This document shows, piece after piece, positions 1-10,243 of a stretch of 40,248 nucleotides of DNA. Both the position numbers and the translations under genes were made by a program. Source of the DNA: Phaeoceros laevis (lineage: Eukaryota > Anthocerotophyta > Anthocerotopsida > Notothyladales); contig JBNGIQ010008281.1 of the NCBI GenBank assembly GCA_049999765.1, forward strand, positions 1 through 40,248. Reading direction: 5' to 3'. Within the stretch, counting starts at the first letter, position 1, and each line of letters begins with the position of its first letter. The notes under the pieces are model-generated. The model saw nothing but the letters and a program-made list of their open reading frames with translations, was not told where the DNA came from and ran no database searches.

Positions 1-1187
1 GTTTCATGCTTGCTTGTCCTGTAGATAATTGAAGCAGACAATCTAGCGAACAATTGCAAATGATTGCATCTTTGTGGCTGCCCACGATCTAATGGTATTG
101 TGTCTGTGGTTCCAGGTTCACTTCATTGGTCTTTGTGCTCCAGGTCCCAGGTATATGCTTGTAAGGAATTGAAGTGGATTGAAGAGAATTGATTGGAGAA
201 TTCGTGTTTGGGTTGTAGCTGCAGAATGGGTACGAGCCACGTGGTTAAGTGTGTGGGCGCCCAAGGAGTTCATGGTCCTGCCTGGTGGAAGATTTTAGTG
301 GCTCCCCATCTAGGTTTCTCGAGCAATTGACCTGGGACAGTGACCATAGGTCACGTTTGAAGTTGTCCTATAGTTTGCTGTGCAAGTTGTGAAGTTATAC
401 GCTCGGTGCATCGCCAGGCTTCTTCGTGCACTCTCGAGCTGTCCATGGATGATTTATGCGTATGGGCTATTGACCTGAATCTCTGTGATTTCGTGGTCAT
501 TGTGTGCCATGTCGTCACTTTTTGGGGCCGTTGTCCTGTTTTCTGGAGCTGTTATCATATGGCTGGCTATGTCTATGACTGGAGCACTGGGGTTTTACAG
601 CTTCTTGTGTTCTGCAGCTTCTCCAAATGGTTTGAGGAGGTACACATGATGGGTCATGTAGGTGGCGGTTCTGATGAGGTATGTCAATTGGGGCTTGTTA
701 TAGCTGGCCGTCTTGTGTGCTGGTGCTTTCTAGCTGCAGTTATGATGGATGCCATGTCTTCTTACTTTGCTGTTGATATCCTGTGACATTTCTGTTATGG
801 AACAGGTGGCTGTGGCTATCAAGGAAAGTTTTGGTCAATCATCTAAAGCATCTAGCTTTACACTCATCGAGGTTTATTCTGTGAACTCCAGTTTGTGTGA
901 GCAGGGTTTTGATACGTTTCATTGACCTGGTCGAGGTGTGTCAACGATGTGACAGTCTAATGATTGTCCTTTGACAGGTGGCCTGTGACATTGTGCAGGA
1001 GTAGTACAGTCATGGAGGGTCGTAGTTGTATGTAGATACAATGCGTAGTAAAGGAGTGTCTGTATTTCGGTCATCAAATCACTGAGAGATTTACTATGAA
1101 CATCAAAAGGTAATTCAGTGCTTATTGTTGGGCAACATTATAGAGTGATACAAGAGGAGAAAGATACTTGAGTCCTAGGGAACCCTA
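1..1187. other. no recognisable gene
   Basis: I see no convincing gene here. The longest open stretch, 406-786 on the plus strand, has a cysteine- and tryptophan-rich translation without domain-like features and is probably chance. The part nearest 1188 is likely the 3' untranslated tail of the minus-strand LINE that ends there, but I found no poly-A tail (poly-T on this strand) or target duplication marking its end. Confidence 0.4.
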
Positions 1188-4100
1188 CTATCGTCTATTA
1201 TTCTGTACTAATATAAAGACGTCATCCATTACTAGCTGAAGCAGATCGGTAGCGGAGCTGCATGTGGAATTGGCTGTGCTGCTGTCGTGATTGCCTAGGA
1301 AAGTAAAGTCTGAGTCCTGTTGGAGTTCCATATCATCATCGCCTGATGAAGAATCTGTGCTGTAGCCGTCTGCAGATACAGTGCTATGAGTGGGTGAGAG
1401 AGGGGGGGTTGCTGCATCTGAGTCTGTGGATGATAGCTGGATCACAGGGTTGGTGTGCTGGATATGATTCAGTAACTCATGGGAGAAGGAGGCTACTAGG
1501 GCAGCTGGTTTGTACGAGAAGACATATAGCAGGGAGTGGGTCTGGAATAAGGGTGCGTATTTGGACTTAATTCTGACATCTGCTGTAAGAGGACACTCTA
1601 GGATCATATGATGTTCAATATCTGAGGTTCTGATCTGGCAAAGATGACAGGGTGAGTCAGAGTTTCCAGCCTGCTGAGCCCATCGATGTGTGTTTGACCA
1701 GGTTGTAACTTGGAGGCGTAACTGTATGTAGGACTGGACATGAGAGAATGGTAGAAGTTCCTGAAGGTAATCTTGGAGTATGAGGTCTATAGTGGCATTG
1801 ACAAAACTGGTATAGTGTTGCTGGGGTTGAGACTGGTTTTGAAGCCGCCACACTTGTTGAAGATAAGCAGTGCGTATCAGCTGTGGTGTCAATTGGTGTA
1901 AGTCATAACTCTAAGATTCCATTTGCACAACCACTGTCTCCAATCATGCATCCATCCCTGATTGTAAATATCTGCCATGCATATAAAGTCATTTAGTGCC
2001 ATAGCTGGTAACCTGGAGGATGGGAGGTTGGTGACTTGTTGCGAAAATTGTGCTATAACTACTAATGCCTCAATCTCTACAGGGCATAAGCCAAGTTCCA
2101 CTAATAGTGTTGCTGAGCATGTAGATTGTGAGATGGAGAAATGCTTCTTAAAGAATTGTCGTTGTATTCTCTCCAGGTCTTCCCATAAGGTTTTTGTGCA
2201 ACTCACTGCCCAGATTGGTGCCGCATACAACCACTTTGGTAATATACACTGCTTATAGAATGTTATCATGGGGACTGTATGAAGGAAGCATTTATTCAAC
2301 GCTTTTGAGCGGATGTGAAATGAAGCATTCATGGCCGCGTCCATTCTGGCTTGGCTTGCCATATGGATTTTTTTGTGTGTGAATAGCATCATACCCAGAT
2401 ACTTGTAGATGTCCAAGACGTTGATGGGCTGCCTTGCCCAATGGAAGCTGTGTCTGGAATGGTCACCCGAGTCGTTGAATACTAGAACTGCTGTTTTGGC
2501 CAAGTTAAGCTGAAGGTCAGACTCTTGACAGAATTTGTGTAGACAATCTAGCTGTGCTTGCAACCCTTGTGGCGATAGTGACAGTAGCACCAAATCATCT
2601 GCGAACAGCAACATTGCTATGGCTATGGTCATCAACTGTGGTGCATCTATTTGAATGCCAGAATCAGCAAATAGCTTTTGAAGCCACTGGAGATACAACG
2701 CAAAGGAGGTTGGAGATTGCCAAGGCCATATTACTAGAGAAAGGTGCAGTTCTCCATGTTCTGTGCAGACCGTGATTTGCGTATGCTGATACATGAGCTG
2801 CATTGCTCGCACTAAACCTGGTGGCAACCCTGCTTGCAGAAATGCAGCCCATAGCTTTGCCCTAGGTATGAGATCGAAGGCCTTTTTGAAATCGATAAAG
2901 CAAGCATACAGCTTTTGTCCGTTCACTTTTGCTTTTTCTACAACTGCCCGGAGTGTGAACAGATGATGTAAGCAACTATACGACTTGCGAAGTCCTGCTT
3001 GATACTTCTGGTCTTCATTGTCCAAGTAAGGACTCGCAAGTACATTGATTGCTGAGGCATAAATTTTGTAGAACATTGTGTTCAATGTTATGTACCGGAA
3101 GTTGTCAGGATCAGTAAGCTTGCCCGCCTTGTGCAGTGGGCGTACATCGGATGCTCCCCATGTTATCCGGAATTCATCAGCTCGAACTATTTCATTGAAA
3201 ACATGTGCCAAGACCTTGGGGAGCTCGGTGTCTTTAAGCAACTTGAAGTACTCCATCCGAAGTCCATATTTATCCGGGGCTTTGCCAATGCGAAGATAGC
3301 GAATGGCCTGATCAATATGTGGTGGCGTGAAGAGTGAATGTCCTGGATCATGTGGCAATAGGGCCAGTGGTTGCAAATGTACTGGATGGGTGGATTGGAA
3401 TAACTGTCGCCCATGGGATTCCCACTGCTGCAATGACATCTGGGATGGAGCTGCTCCTCGACTCTTGATGAGGTTAAAAAACATCTTCGGATTGCGCTTA
3501 ATATTGTCAATAGCTTGGCTTTGCTGCTTCTGCTGGAAGTCTCGGATCTTTGCCCGCTTCATGCGTGAATACAGGTTAGACAGCTCACGATACTCTGGCC
3601 TATTCAAGACCTCATCCGAGGATTGATCATTGAGCATGATCTGAAGTTGTCTCTATACCCTTTGGCAATCTGCGTCATGCCAGTGGCGACCCTACGATCC
3701 TTTAGGGTTTCTGCCTGGGGTTATCTTTGTGCCGTACTTCCTTAACGAATCCAGAAACATAATGTGCAGGAAGCTAACTTTGTCTTGCAGTGAAGAGTTT
3801 CTATGGGTGTTCAGAAATTTGAACATGCCTATTTCCATAACTCTTTTGAATGCAAGTTCCCCATCAGCCCTGAGTATGTAGACTGGTTTTGGTGCTGGGA
3901 GTTTGATCTCAGCTGGCATGTCAAGACCTGGCATACTAATCTGGATATGCAAAGGCATATGGTCGGAGTCGGGTCTCTGCGGGAGGACTACAAAGCTCTG
4001 TAAATTTTGGACTTCCTGAAGATGACATATCACCAAGTCTACAGTACTCTACCGGAGACTAAACTTTTGTTTACGTGTCCTTTTGGATTTTGGTTTCAGC

Positions 4101-4834
4101 TTTCTATGTGCTCTGAATGTGAACCCTGCAGATTCTGAGAACTTAGTAGTGCCATTCATAATGAGCATGCCTCGTCGGCGGAGCATATCGAGTAACAGAG
4201 ATGCTCTGCGTCCAGAGTGTTTTTTGTCCTGGGATTGCCTAGGTAAGTTGCCCTCTACCACATACCGGGGGTCTGCTACATTGGATGGAAAACTTTGGCG
4301 TTGTGTTGTTCTAATATTTATATCACCGAGGAAGTATGCCATTGTGCTATGCCCTTAAGCTTCTAAGTCTAGCATATCTTGTTCGATATCCAAAAGCATG
4401 TCCTCAGCGTTTATTGATTTGTGCCTGAAGGAGGTACTGCATGGTGGTGGGACATAGGAGCAGCCAAGATAGAGCAATGGCAAGTTATTCTAGGAAGAAA
4501 GTTGCAGCCAAACATAGTGAGCATCCTTGTTTTGTTTCCAAACTGTGACGTGAGAAGCCACATGTGGTTTACACAGAATAGCTATACCACCTGAAGCTGT
4601 TCTCCTGGACGGTGTCCTATGCGAAGGAACAAATGCATATACCCGGATCCAGACATAACATGGAAGCTGGTCAGTTTGATTGGCTATAGTTTCTTTGGTC
4701 TCGGTCAGAATAACTATGTCATGATTTGGGAACTCATGCAACAAAGAGGTAATCTTCTCTTCTTTATATGCATTGATATTCCAATACATGACATTGATGC
4801 GTCTAACAGGCTCATCTCCTAATGTCCCTGGCAA
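1188..4834 (-). pseudogene. LINE ORF2: endonuclease and reverse transcriptase, broken
   Basis: About 1,200 codons from an ATG at 4834. An exonuclease-endonuclease-phosphatase domain is visible first (VMYWNINAYKEEK near the start, TETKE, GDIN near 4325, SDHMPLHI near 3970). A reverse transcriptase follows at about 3640-1890, with GKAPDKYGLRMEYFK, FIDFKKAFD and the catalytic LLFADDLVLLS. A C-terminal CHLCQ...H...C cluster near 1670 matches the zinc-binding segment often found after plant LINE reverse transcriptases. The frame is constant from 4834 to 1889, apart from stops near 4490, 4346, 4046 and 3690, and then shifts by one base near 1890 into the last 234 codons. The enzyme would nick DNA and copy LINE RNA; this copy cannot make a full protein. 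Confidence 0.85.
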
Positions 4835-4837
4835 TTG

Positions 4838-5776
4838 CTAGGCTACAGATCCTGCCCTTACTAAAGCTGGTGGTGGTCCAAAGCCTACAGCATTGGGATT
4901 CACACTCAAGAGTCTAAGATACTCAGAGAGAGTGTAATCCAGAATGACACGTATGTACCCTGACTTCTCGTAAAGTGGCAAGTCCTGATCAAGCAATATG
5001 TCCATGTCCTGCGTTGATGCCGCAACAATCATCCATGCTCGTTGTGGCAAAGATCATGGTCTGGACTTCTCTTTTAAGGTATGTGGAACCTTATAAAGAT
5101 CAGTGGACTGATGCGGCATGAAAGCACACTCCTGAATTAGCCAGTTCGTCATTAGCTTCTTTGCTTCCTGCGGACTTTCATCAAAGTCATCGGGCAGACC
5201 TTTCAACCTGACATTGAGAAGGTGCCTATGTTGCTTGTCATACATTGACTGGCGAGGGGTATAAGGTTGCCCAATATCCCCTTATGAGTGCAACTGTTTC
5301 AGCTCTGCCGACGACAAGTACGACTGCTGACCTGGCATGTTGGAGACATTGGCATTATATGCACTTGCCATTGAATGTCGTGAGGAATACTCAGGGTGAG
5401 GATCCCCGGCATTCACTGGCGCTTGATATCCAAAGGATGGCAGTGATTTCGGCTGTGTCTAGGACATAACTTGCTGCATCCGTTGAAGATCAGGATCAAT
5501 CTGACTTGATGAGACGTGAGTCCGTTTACTATTGCCTGGGGATGCCATGACCATGTCTTGCATCATTCTTTTGGTGGGGCTGAAGCCTGGAGATGCGAAA
5601 GTGGGGGGTCCGCCCGTCAGTGCTGTGACTGGGAAGTTCCGCGGCGTGGTGGGCGTGGACGGGTGAGGATTGGATGGTCCCTCCTGTGTTCTTTGAGCGC
5701 TTGTCAATAGATTTGCCTGCATCTGACAATCGGATGTAGCGTACGTATTAGGTAGACGAATGAGGTAGTATATCAA
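4838..5776 (-). pseudogene. LINE ORF1-like protein, broken
   Basis: Three pieces: 5459-5776, 5054-5245 and 4838-5050. The first is rich in Ser, Thr and Pro with basic patches, like the disordered N-terminus of ORF1 proteins. The second contains LLNVRLKGLPDDFDESP, which resembles the RNA-binding middle part of L1-type ORF1 proteins. The second and third pieces share one frame and are separated by a single TGA. ORF1 proteins bind LINE RNA and chaperone target-primed reverse transcription. It lies directly upstream of ORF2 (start 4834). The assignment rests on position and weak similarity. Confidence 0.55.
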
Positions 5777-5827
5777 ACATGCGATCCAGACAGGTATTAG
5801 GTGCTAGATAAGTTCACAGAACTCATC

Positions 5828-5872
5828 TAGAAGAGTTCTACATAGAAGAGTCCGACGTAGAAGAGCCCAACA
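5828..5872. repeat. 15-bp tandem repeat, three units
   Basis: Three adjacent 15-base units, each starting TAGAAGAG and differing at a few bases in the second half. They lie about 100 bases upstream of the gag start at 5974, so they may belong to the 5' untranslated region of that Copia remnant. Confidence 0.7.
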
Positions 5873-5973
5873 TACTGCACAAGCCGCAAGTTCCAGTAAC
5901 TCAACAAACGTAGCTAAAGTAGCACTCCTTGCACATGTAGCAACCAACTTAGCAGATGTCACAAGTGAATTCA

Positions 5974-6507
5974 ATGGCTCAACCTCATACAGTAAACAAT
6001 ATCACTGTAAATAACCTTAAAAATCTATTTTAAGGAAAAAGATAGGTTCAATGGATCACAGTTTGATGTCTGGGCACTTAGAGTACAAACCATATTAAAA
6101 AAGCATGACCTTTGGGGCATTGTGACTAGTACTGTACCTAAGCCTGGAACAAATGCAGCACAAGATGTAAAAGATGCATGGGACAAAATGGACCTGAGGG
6201 CACTTGGTGTGATTCAAGCTGCGCTTGACGGCTCCATGATGCATCATACGCAAGATGCGGACACCACAACGGTTGTATGGGACTCCTTGTCCCAAATATA
6301 TCGAGTCACAAACTTATCCTCGCTGGTAACAGCCACAAGAACTTTTTACAACTACAAAATGAAAAAAAGTGATTCAGTTGAACATGTGATAAAGTTTCGA
6401 ATGCTGAGATCGAAGCTTACCTCAAGTGGGACTACCATAACGGAACAGTAGGCAACGATAGCCCTGCTACTATCACTGCTGGATTCATATCGAACGTTTG
6501 TGATGTA
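5974..6507 (+). pseudogene. Copia-type gag, broken
   Basis: The frame opens with an ATG at 5974 (MAQPHTVNNITVNNLKNLF), meets a stop, and resumes one base over with DRFNGSQFDVWALRVQ, TVVWDSLSQIY and SVEHVIKFRMLRSKL. These are hallmarks of the gag (UBN2-type) capsid protein of Copia elements. A TAG near 6450 interrupts it before ATIALLLSLLDSYRTFVM, a conserved gag stretch. One frameshift and one nonsense codon therefore break it, and it ends abruptly where the minus-strand Copia LTR seems to begin. Gag packages element RNA in virus-like particles. No pol in this orientation follows. Confidence 0.8.
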
Positions 6508-6519
6508 AAACAGGCTGGA

Positions 6520-6769
6520 TCAAAATGCTTAGGCAAGAAGTAGATCAAGAAGATTAGATTAGTTGCGTGCATGCTCTCCCTTTTAAAGATAGGAGGCGGC
6601 GGAGGTTGGCTGTGTCCCTTCGTGCGGACACGGCAGTTGGTCTTAGGGCACGACCATTTATCGTGCCCCTACAAATAGTCATGTCGTATGACGTTTAGTT
6701 ATTTACCTATCTATTTAATTATTATATGCCTTTGACTACTTAATACAATGTATTTCTACACTCCCACTT
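6520..6769 (-). mobile_element. 3' LTR and polypurine tract of minus-strand Copia
   Basis: On the minus strand the polypurine tract AAGTGGGAG (6761-6769) is followed directly by TGTAGAAATACATTG, a proper TG start for an LTR at 6760. Within the LTR, TTTAAAAG near 6580 could serve as a TATA box. The other LTR edge is not certain and is placed at about 6510-6560, where the gag remnant ends. The same polypurine tract precedes the LTR of the second Copia element at 38975. Confidence 0.6.
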
Positions 6770-6812
6770 AGGCAAATCATGTGTTAGCTATTTATATGCA
6801 ACTCGACACGAT

Positions 6813-7337
6813 ATGTATTTGCTGCATTACTTCCATCTTGCAGAAGCCGCTAGGGTTCCCAGCGCTTCCGGTGTCCTTGAGATGGAGCCAGGTTTCGCAG
6901 CACTTGTGTTTTTGCTGGCGGCGACTTTGCTTGCGCTCCGCTCTTACTGTTGGCGTAGGAGGCAATGTTCTGTGTCCGCCGGCTTCGCCAGGCTCCACGC
7001 TCTGGAGATTGAACTTGAGCACGCTCACCTGCAGTGGCGCCGTGCGCGGGGCTTTCCACAGCTTGTGACGGACGCACCCTTCAGATATCTGCCCTTCTGC
7101 TCAGAGAGATTCATGTATGCTGGCAGCAGTTTTTCTGAGGATGGCCGTCTGATCATTCGCTATGGTAGGCTGCGCGCATCTCTTAAGCTCCCACTGCAGG
7201 TTGACTACCCAGATTCTCACACCGTGCTGTTTGTTGATGTTGCAGAGCCTTGGTATATGTGCTCCACAACCCTTCCACAGCGCAGGTTTCAAGGATGGAC
7301 GCAAGCAGGTTTAGGTTGTCTTGCTGCACATGCCTAG
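6813..7337 (+). CDS. antisense reading frame in the 3' region of a Copia element
   Basis: A 174-codon plus-strand frame lying entirely between the end of the Copia pol (7354) and its polypurine tract (6769), antisense to the element. An ATG at about 6881 would give a protein with an N-terminal hydrophobic stretch ([15 protein letters not shown]) followed by basic residues, then an Arg-rich soluble part. I do not recognise it. It could be a captured host fragment, an antisense ORF of the kind known in some plant retrotransposons, or chance in a GC-rich stretch. No intron or promoter signal decides this. Confidence 0.3.
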   Translation: MYLLHYFHLAEAARVPSASGVLEMEPGFAALVFLLAATLLALRSYCWRRRQCSVSAGFARLHALEIELEHAHLQWRRARGFPQLVTDAPFRYLPFCSERFMYAGSSFSEDGRLIIRYGRLRASLKLPLQVDYPDSHTVLFVDVAEPWYMCSTTLPQRRFQGWTQAGLGCLAAHA

Positions 7338-7353
7338 TGGGTGCAATAACAAA

Positions 7354-8164
7354 CTAGGTCTCAGGCATGCTTGTGAGGCCCATGGCCCTACAGAACTTAT
7401 CATGTTTTTCCTTGGACAGTGCCTTAGTGAGGATGTTTGCGATGTTTCCGTCCGTTGGACAGTACTGCAAGCTAGCATTTCATCATTGACTACTTGTCTG
7501 ATGAAATGGTGCTTTATATCTATGTGTTTTGTGCGAGAATGCATCACTGGGTTACGGGCTAACACTATTGCAGACTGATTGTTGCAGAGGAGCAGTGTCG
7601 GTGCTGTTTGATCTTCACCAAGAGATGATAGTAGCACCCTTGTGTACACAATGTCCTGTGCGGCAATTGCAGTTGCAGCATATTCTGCCTCTGTCGACGA
7701 GAGGGCTACCACATGCTGTTTCTTACTATACCAGGATATGATAGTTGAGTTGTATTCGTCCTTTCCCAGCATAAGACAATTGGCTGAGATTGACTTTCTT
7801 GTGTCGCTGTCTGCAGCCCAATCCGCGTCCGAAAAACAGGTAAGTGTGAGCCTCTCGGGTCTCTTCTTATACAGCAATCCATGCGTTGGAGTTCCTTTCA
7901 AGTACCGCATAATTCTTTGAACAGCTGCCCAATGTGGGCTTCCATAATTCGTGAGGAACTGTGCAGTAGCTCCCACTGCTTGAGACAGTTCAGGCCTGGT
8001 CCAGTTCCTACAATATATAAGTGTGCATACCGCTGGTCTGTAAGGAATCAGTTCCATTTTTTGTCTTTCTTCCTCCGACTTCGGGCACTGTTCCAGAGTG
8101 AGTTTTTTCTCCCACTGCAAGTGGTGTGGCTGCAAGTTTGCAGCCTAACATTCTATACCTTAAA
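7354..8164 (-). pseudogene. Copia pol, C-terminal reverse transcriptase and RNase H, truncated
   Basis: Minus-strand sequence carries the typical Copia end of pol: [44 protein letters not shown] (RNase H), SSTEAEYAA, and [17 protein letters not shown] one-base frameshift near 7470 moves the last residues (ILTKAL...MGL) into another frame that stops at 7354. A second shift near 8115 separates [14 protein letters not shown] from the rest. The reading runs without a break up to 8164, where the terminal inverted repeat of the large DNA transposon begins. The N-terminal half of pol does not appear on the other side of that transposon. Confidence 0.85.
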
Positions 8165-8187
8165 CACCGTCTCTGAATTATCGGTAA
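8165..8187 (+). repeat. left terminal inverted repeat
   Basis: Pairs with 18776-18798 on the other strand over 23 positions, differing only at positions 4 and 10. Just inside, CGGTAAT and ATTACCG (about 8182-8202) could form a small hairpin, and the block ATTACCGTTTGGTG follows. That block recurs in the same orientation just inside the right end, so it is flipped relative to the terminal repeats. Confidence 0.85.
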
Positions 8188-8421
8188 TCACGTCGATTAC
8201 CGTTTGGTGTACCGGATAAAACGCGTATGTTTTTTAAAAACATGTATTCGGCCCTTCACGCATAAAAGTTAACAAAAAATCCTTAGTTTGTAGTTTTAGA
8301 TCTTTTAGAATCCTAAATTCGTGCCATCATGCTAGTACGAAAACAAACCCTCCCTGATTCACATGTGTCACACACTACCCAAAAAAATCCATGTTTCCCA
8401 CGGGCACCTGCAATTCGCGCA

Positions 8422-10008
8422 TCATACTGGTAGTTGGCTGTCCTGTGCAACATCGTGCATGTTTGTCATGCTGGCCTCAACCCCAACTCCCTCGCTTGAT
8501 ATTGCTGGGGAAGGCGATACCAGACGTCCGGTATCGCTGCCCAAATCCACCGTGGGCTCGTCGGCCCTTTCCGCCTCCATCCGCTGTGCTATGGCATCAG
8601 CTCGTGCGCGTGCTTCCTCTAGGCGTCTCTCCCTATCTGCTGCCGTGTCCACTGGAGTACGCCTCTCAATTCTCTGGTACTGCAGATGTCTCGCAAGCAT
8701 TCTTTGCTGCGAAACTGATTTCTCTAGCTCCTTCTGCCGCCTCCTCTCCTCCCTCTCCTCCGGAGCTTCAGTCCACGTCGCTGCTGGTTTTCCTTTTCCT
8801 GCCTCCGCCAATGCAGCTGGCACACTTGCATCCAGCCCAGCTGGGTTGGGAGCTGGCAATGCGGGAATCGGAGTTGGAGCTGGTGGTGTGATCGGCGCTG
8901 GTGGTGTGGAGGCATTCGCAGGTGCCCTTGTGGTTTCTTCTTGTGTGCCTGCTGGAACATCACTGGGCATGGCCTCATCGCTAGGGACTCCGGTTGCATG
9001 TTTTCCACGATTCTTTGGCATGACCAGTGCCAATGCGGGCTCTTCCAGCATTGTGCAGTCCATTCTCTCCCTGTGAATAGTACCTTTCCCCTTGCTGTTG
9101 ATGCCAAGCTCCTCTTCCTCGTCAGGGTAACTTTCCATACTCACTGTCCTGGCCTTTATGAACTCCACGCACCTTGGATCTTTGTCAAATGCAACGCAGT
9201 TGCGTTTCTCTTGCAATGCTGCCACCAAGGTGGATCCACTTCCTGAGCATGCGTCCACTATCCAGTCCCCTTCCTCAGAGTACAAACGAATCAGCTTCTT
9301 CATCAGCTTGAGTGGTTTTTGATAGTGACTGGCCACCTTCTCATCAAATGTTGTGTAAACGGCCTTCGAAAAAACAGCATACTCTGTGAACATGTTCGTA
9401 ATTCCAACCACCTTCTTCAACTCAGTGTTGTTGTAAACATTTGCAAATGCCTCCACTCGCTTGCTCCCGTCAGTCCTGTGATGGCCTATGGTAATGTAGT
9501 CCATGCAGTCATACATCCTGTCCTTCCCAGCTGGCGCTATGTTCACTTTGTTCCAAACACAATTGTCCACGCCTCCACTGCAGTACTTCCCGAGGACAGT
9601 TCTCATCATGCCAATGTGGTTGACCCCGTGCATAAACATAATTCGCCAGATGGGGGCATCTGTGAACTCCCCAAACGTTGTCACCACCTCCTCCAGCTGT
9701 TCCTGGCACAATGAATAATCATATACACTTTCCAAATCCAACCCACGAGGCAAATCGGCAATGAACAGTGTGTACTCTCTTTGTCGCAGAAACTCGGCCA
9801 TCTTAGTAATGTCACCCTTGCACACCATGTACTTCACAGGGTCTGTCTCCCAGCCCTCCTCTGAGTATACTGAGAGCCCGAGTGTCGCGTCGTCTTCTTC
9901 AAGAGCACGCTTGTCTGATACTTTCCTCAGCCAGTTCTTCGCTCTGTTGATATGTCCGGTAAATGCAGGCGGCAATTTTTCCCGCCTTTTGTCTATGTCA
10001 ACTTTTTT
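8422..10008 (-). CDS. beta-class DNA amino-methyltransferase domain, last exon of the ParB/MTase gene
   Basis: The exon starts after an acceptor TTGCAG at 10009-10011; the intron 10009-10243 has a GTGAGT donor and joins in phase after IAFAKL. About 527 codons. Order of motifs: IADLPRG (near 9760, motif IV), CVWNKVN and DCMDYITIGHH, HYQKPLKLMKKLI (near 9320, motif X), DACSGSGSTLVAAL (near 9255, motif I, SAM-binding), AFDKDPR (motif II). IV before X and I is the beta-class order of N4-cytosine/N6-adenine methyltransferases, a bacterial and phage type. Motif IV is usually DPPY; here it is DLPR, so catalysis may be impaired or altered. The C-terminal 230 residues are a Pro/Ala-rich linker and a charged, probably coiled-coil tail. 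Which base it modifies cannot be told from sequence. Confidence 0.8.
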   Translation of the reverse strand, partial: KKVDIDKRREKLPPAFTGHINRAKNWLRKVSDKRALEEDDATLGLSVYSEEGWETDPVKYMVCKGDITKMAEFLRQREYTLFIADLPRGLDLESVYDYSLCQEQLEEVVTTFGEFTDAPIWRIMFMHGVNHIGMMRTVLGKYCSGGVDNCVWNKVNIAPAGKDRMYDCMDYITIGHHRTDGSKRVEAFANVYNNTELKKVVGITNMFTEYAVFSKAVYTTFDEKVASHYQKPLKLMKKLIRLYSEEGDWIVDACSGSGSTLVAALQEKRNCVAFDKDPRCVEFIKARTVSMESYPDEEEELGINSKGKGTIHRERMDCTMLEEPALALVMPKNRGKHATGVPSDEAMPSDVPAGTQEETTRAPANASTPPAPITPPAPTPIPALPAPNPAGLDASVPAALAEAGKGKPAATWTEAPEEREERRRQKELEKSVSQQRMLARHLQYQRIERRTPVDTAADRERRLEEARARADAIAQRMEAERADEPTVDLGSDTGRLVSPSPAISSEGVGVEASMTNMHDVAQDSQLPV

Positions 10009-10243
10009 CTGCAACACGTGATCGGAGTTAGTATTTTTCATACCGGACGTCCGGTACTCCATGTGCGGGATACCGGACAAACGGTATCCCGCACCCTATT
10101 TCACTTCCAAAAACACCTAAAACGCCAAAAACTCATAAGACCCCCAACCCGTGCACTTAGCCTTGAAAAAAACACAGCATCGTGCCTGATCCCGAATGTC
10201 CGGGATTCCAACACAATGCATTCCGACAGCCACAAAAACTCAC
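10009..10243 (-). repeat. intron with three CCGG palindromes
   Basis: The intron between the ParB part and the methyltransferase exon holds a perfect 16-base palindrome, TACCGGACGTCCGGTA, at 10041-10056. It also holds a stem with 11-base arms at 10065-10092 (GCGGGATACCG arm) and an imperfect copy at 10189-10206 (ATCCCGAATGTCCGGGAT). All belong to the element-specific family described under findings. Confidence 0.85.

Larger units (their letters stand above)
1188..5776 (-). mobile_element. degenerate LINE (non-LTR retrotransposon)
   Basis: A minus-strand element with the L1-like order ORF1, then ORF2 with an endonuclease, a reverse transcriptase and a C-terminal CCHC-like segment. The ORFs are nearly collinear but carry in-frame stops and at least one frameshift, so this is an old, inactive copy. 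The 5' end lies somewhere above 5776 and the 3' end somewhere below 1188; neither is marked by a visible tail or target-site duplication. A degenerate Copia gag begins about 200 bases beyond the 5' side. Confidence 0.85.

Noticed and set aside
406-786. 126-codon plus-strand open frame
   Set aside because: The translation has a biased Cys/Trp/Val content with no domain-like pattern, and nothing around it supports a gene.
8363-9246. Long plus-strand frames opposite the methyltransferase exon
   Set aside because: They mirror the GC-rich Pro/Ala coding part on the other strand; the minus-strand frame has clear enzyme motifs.
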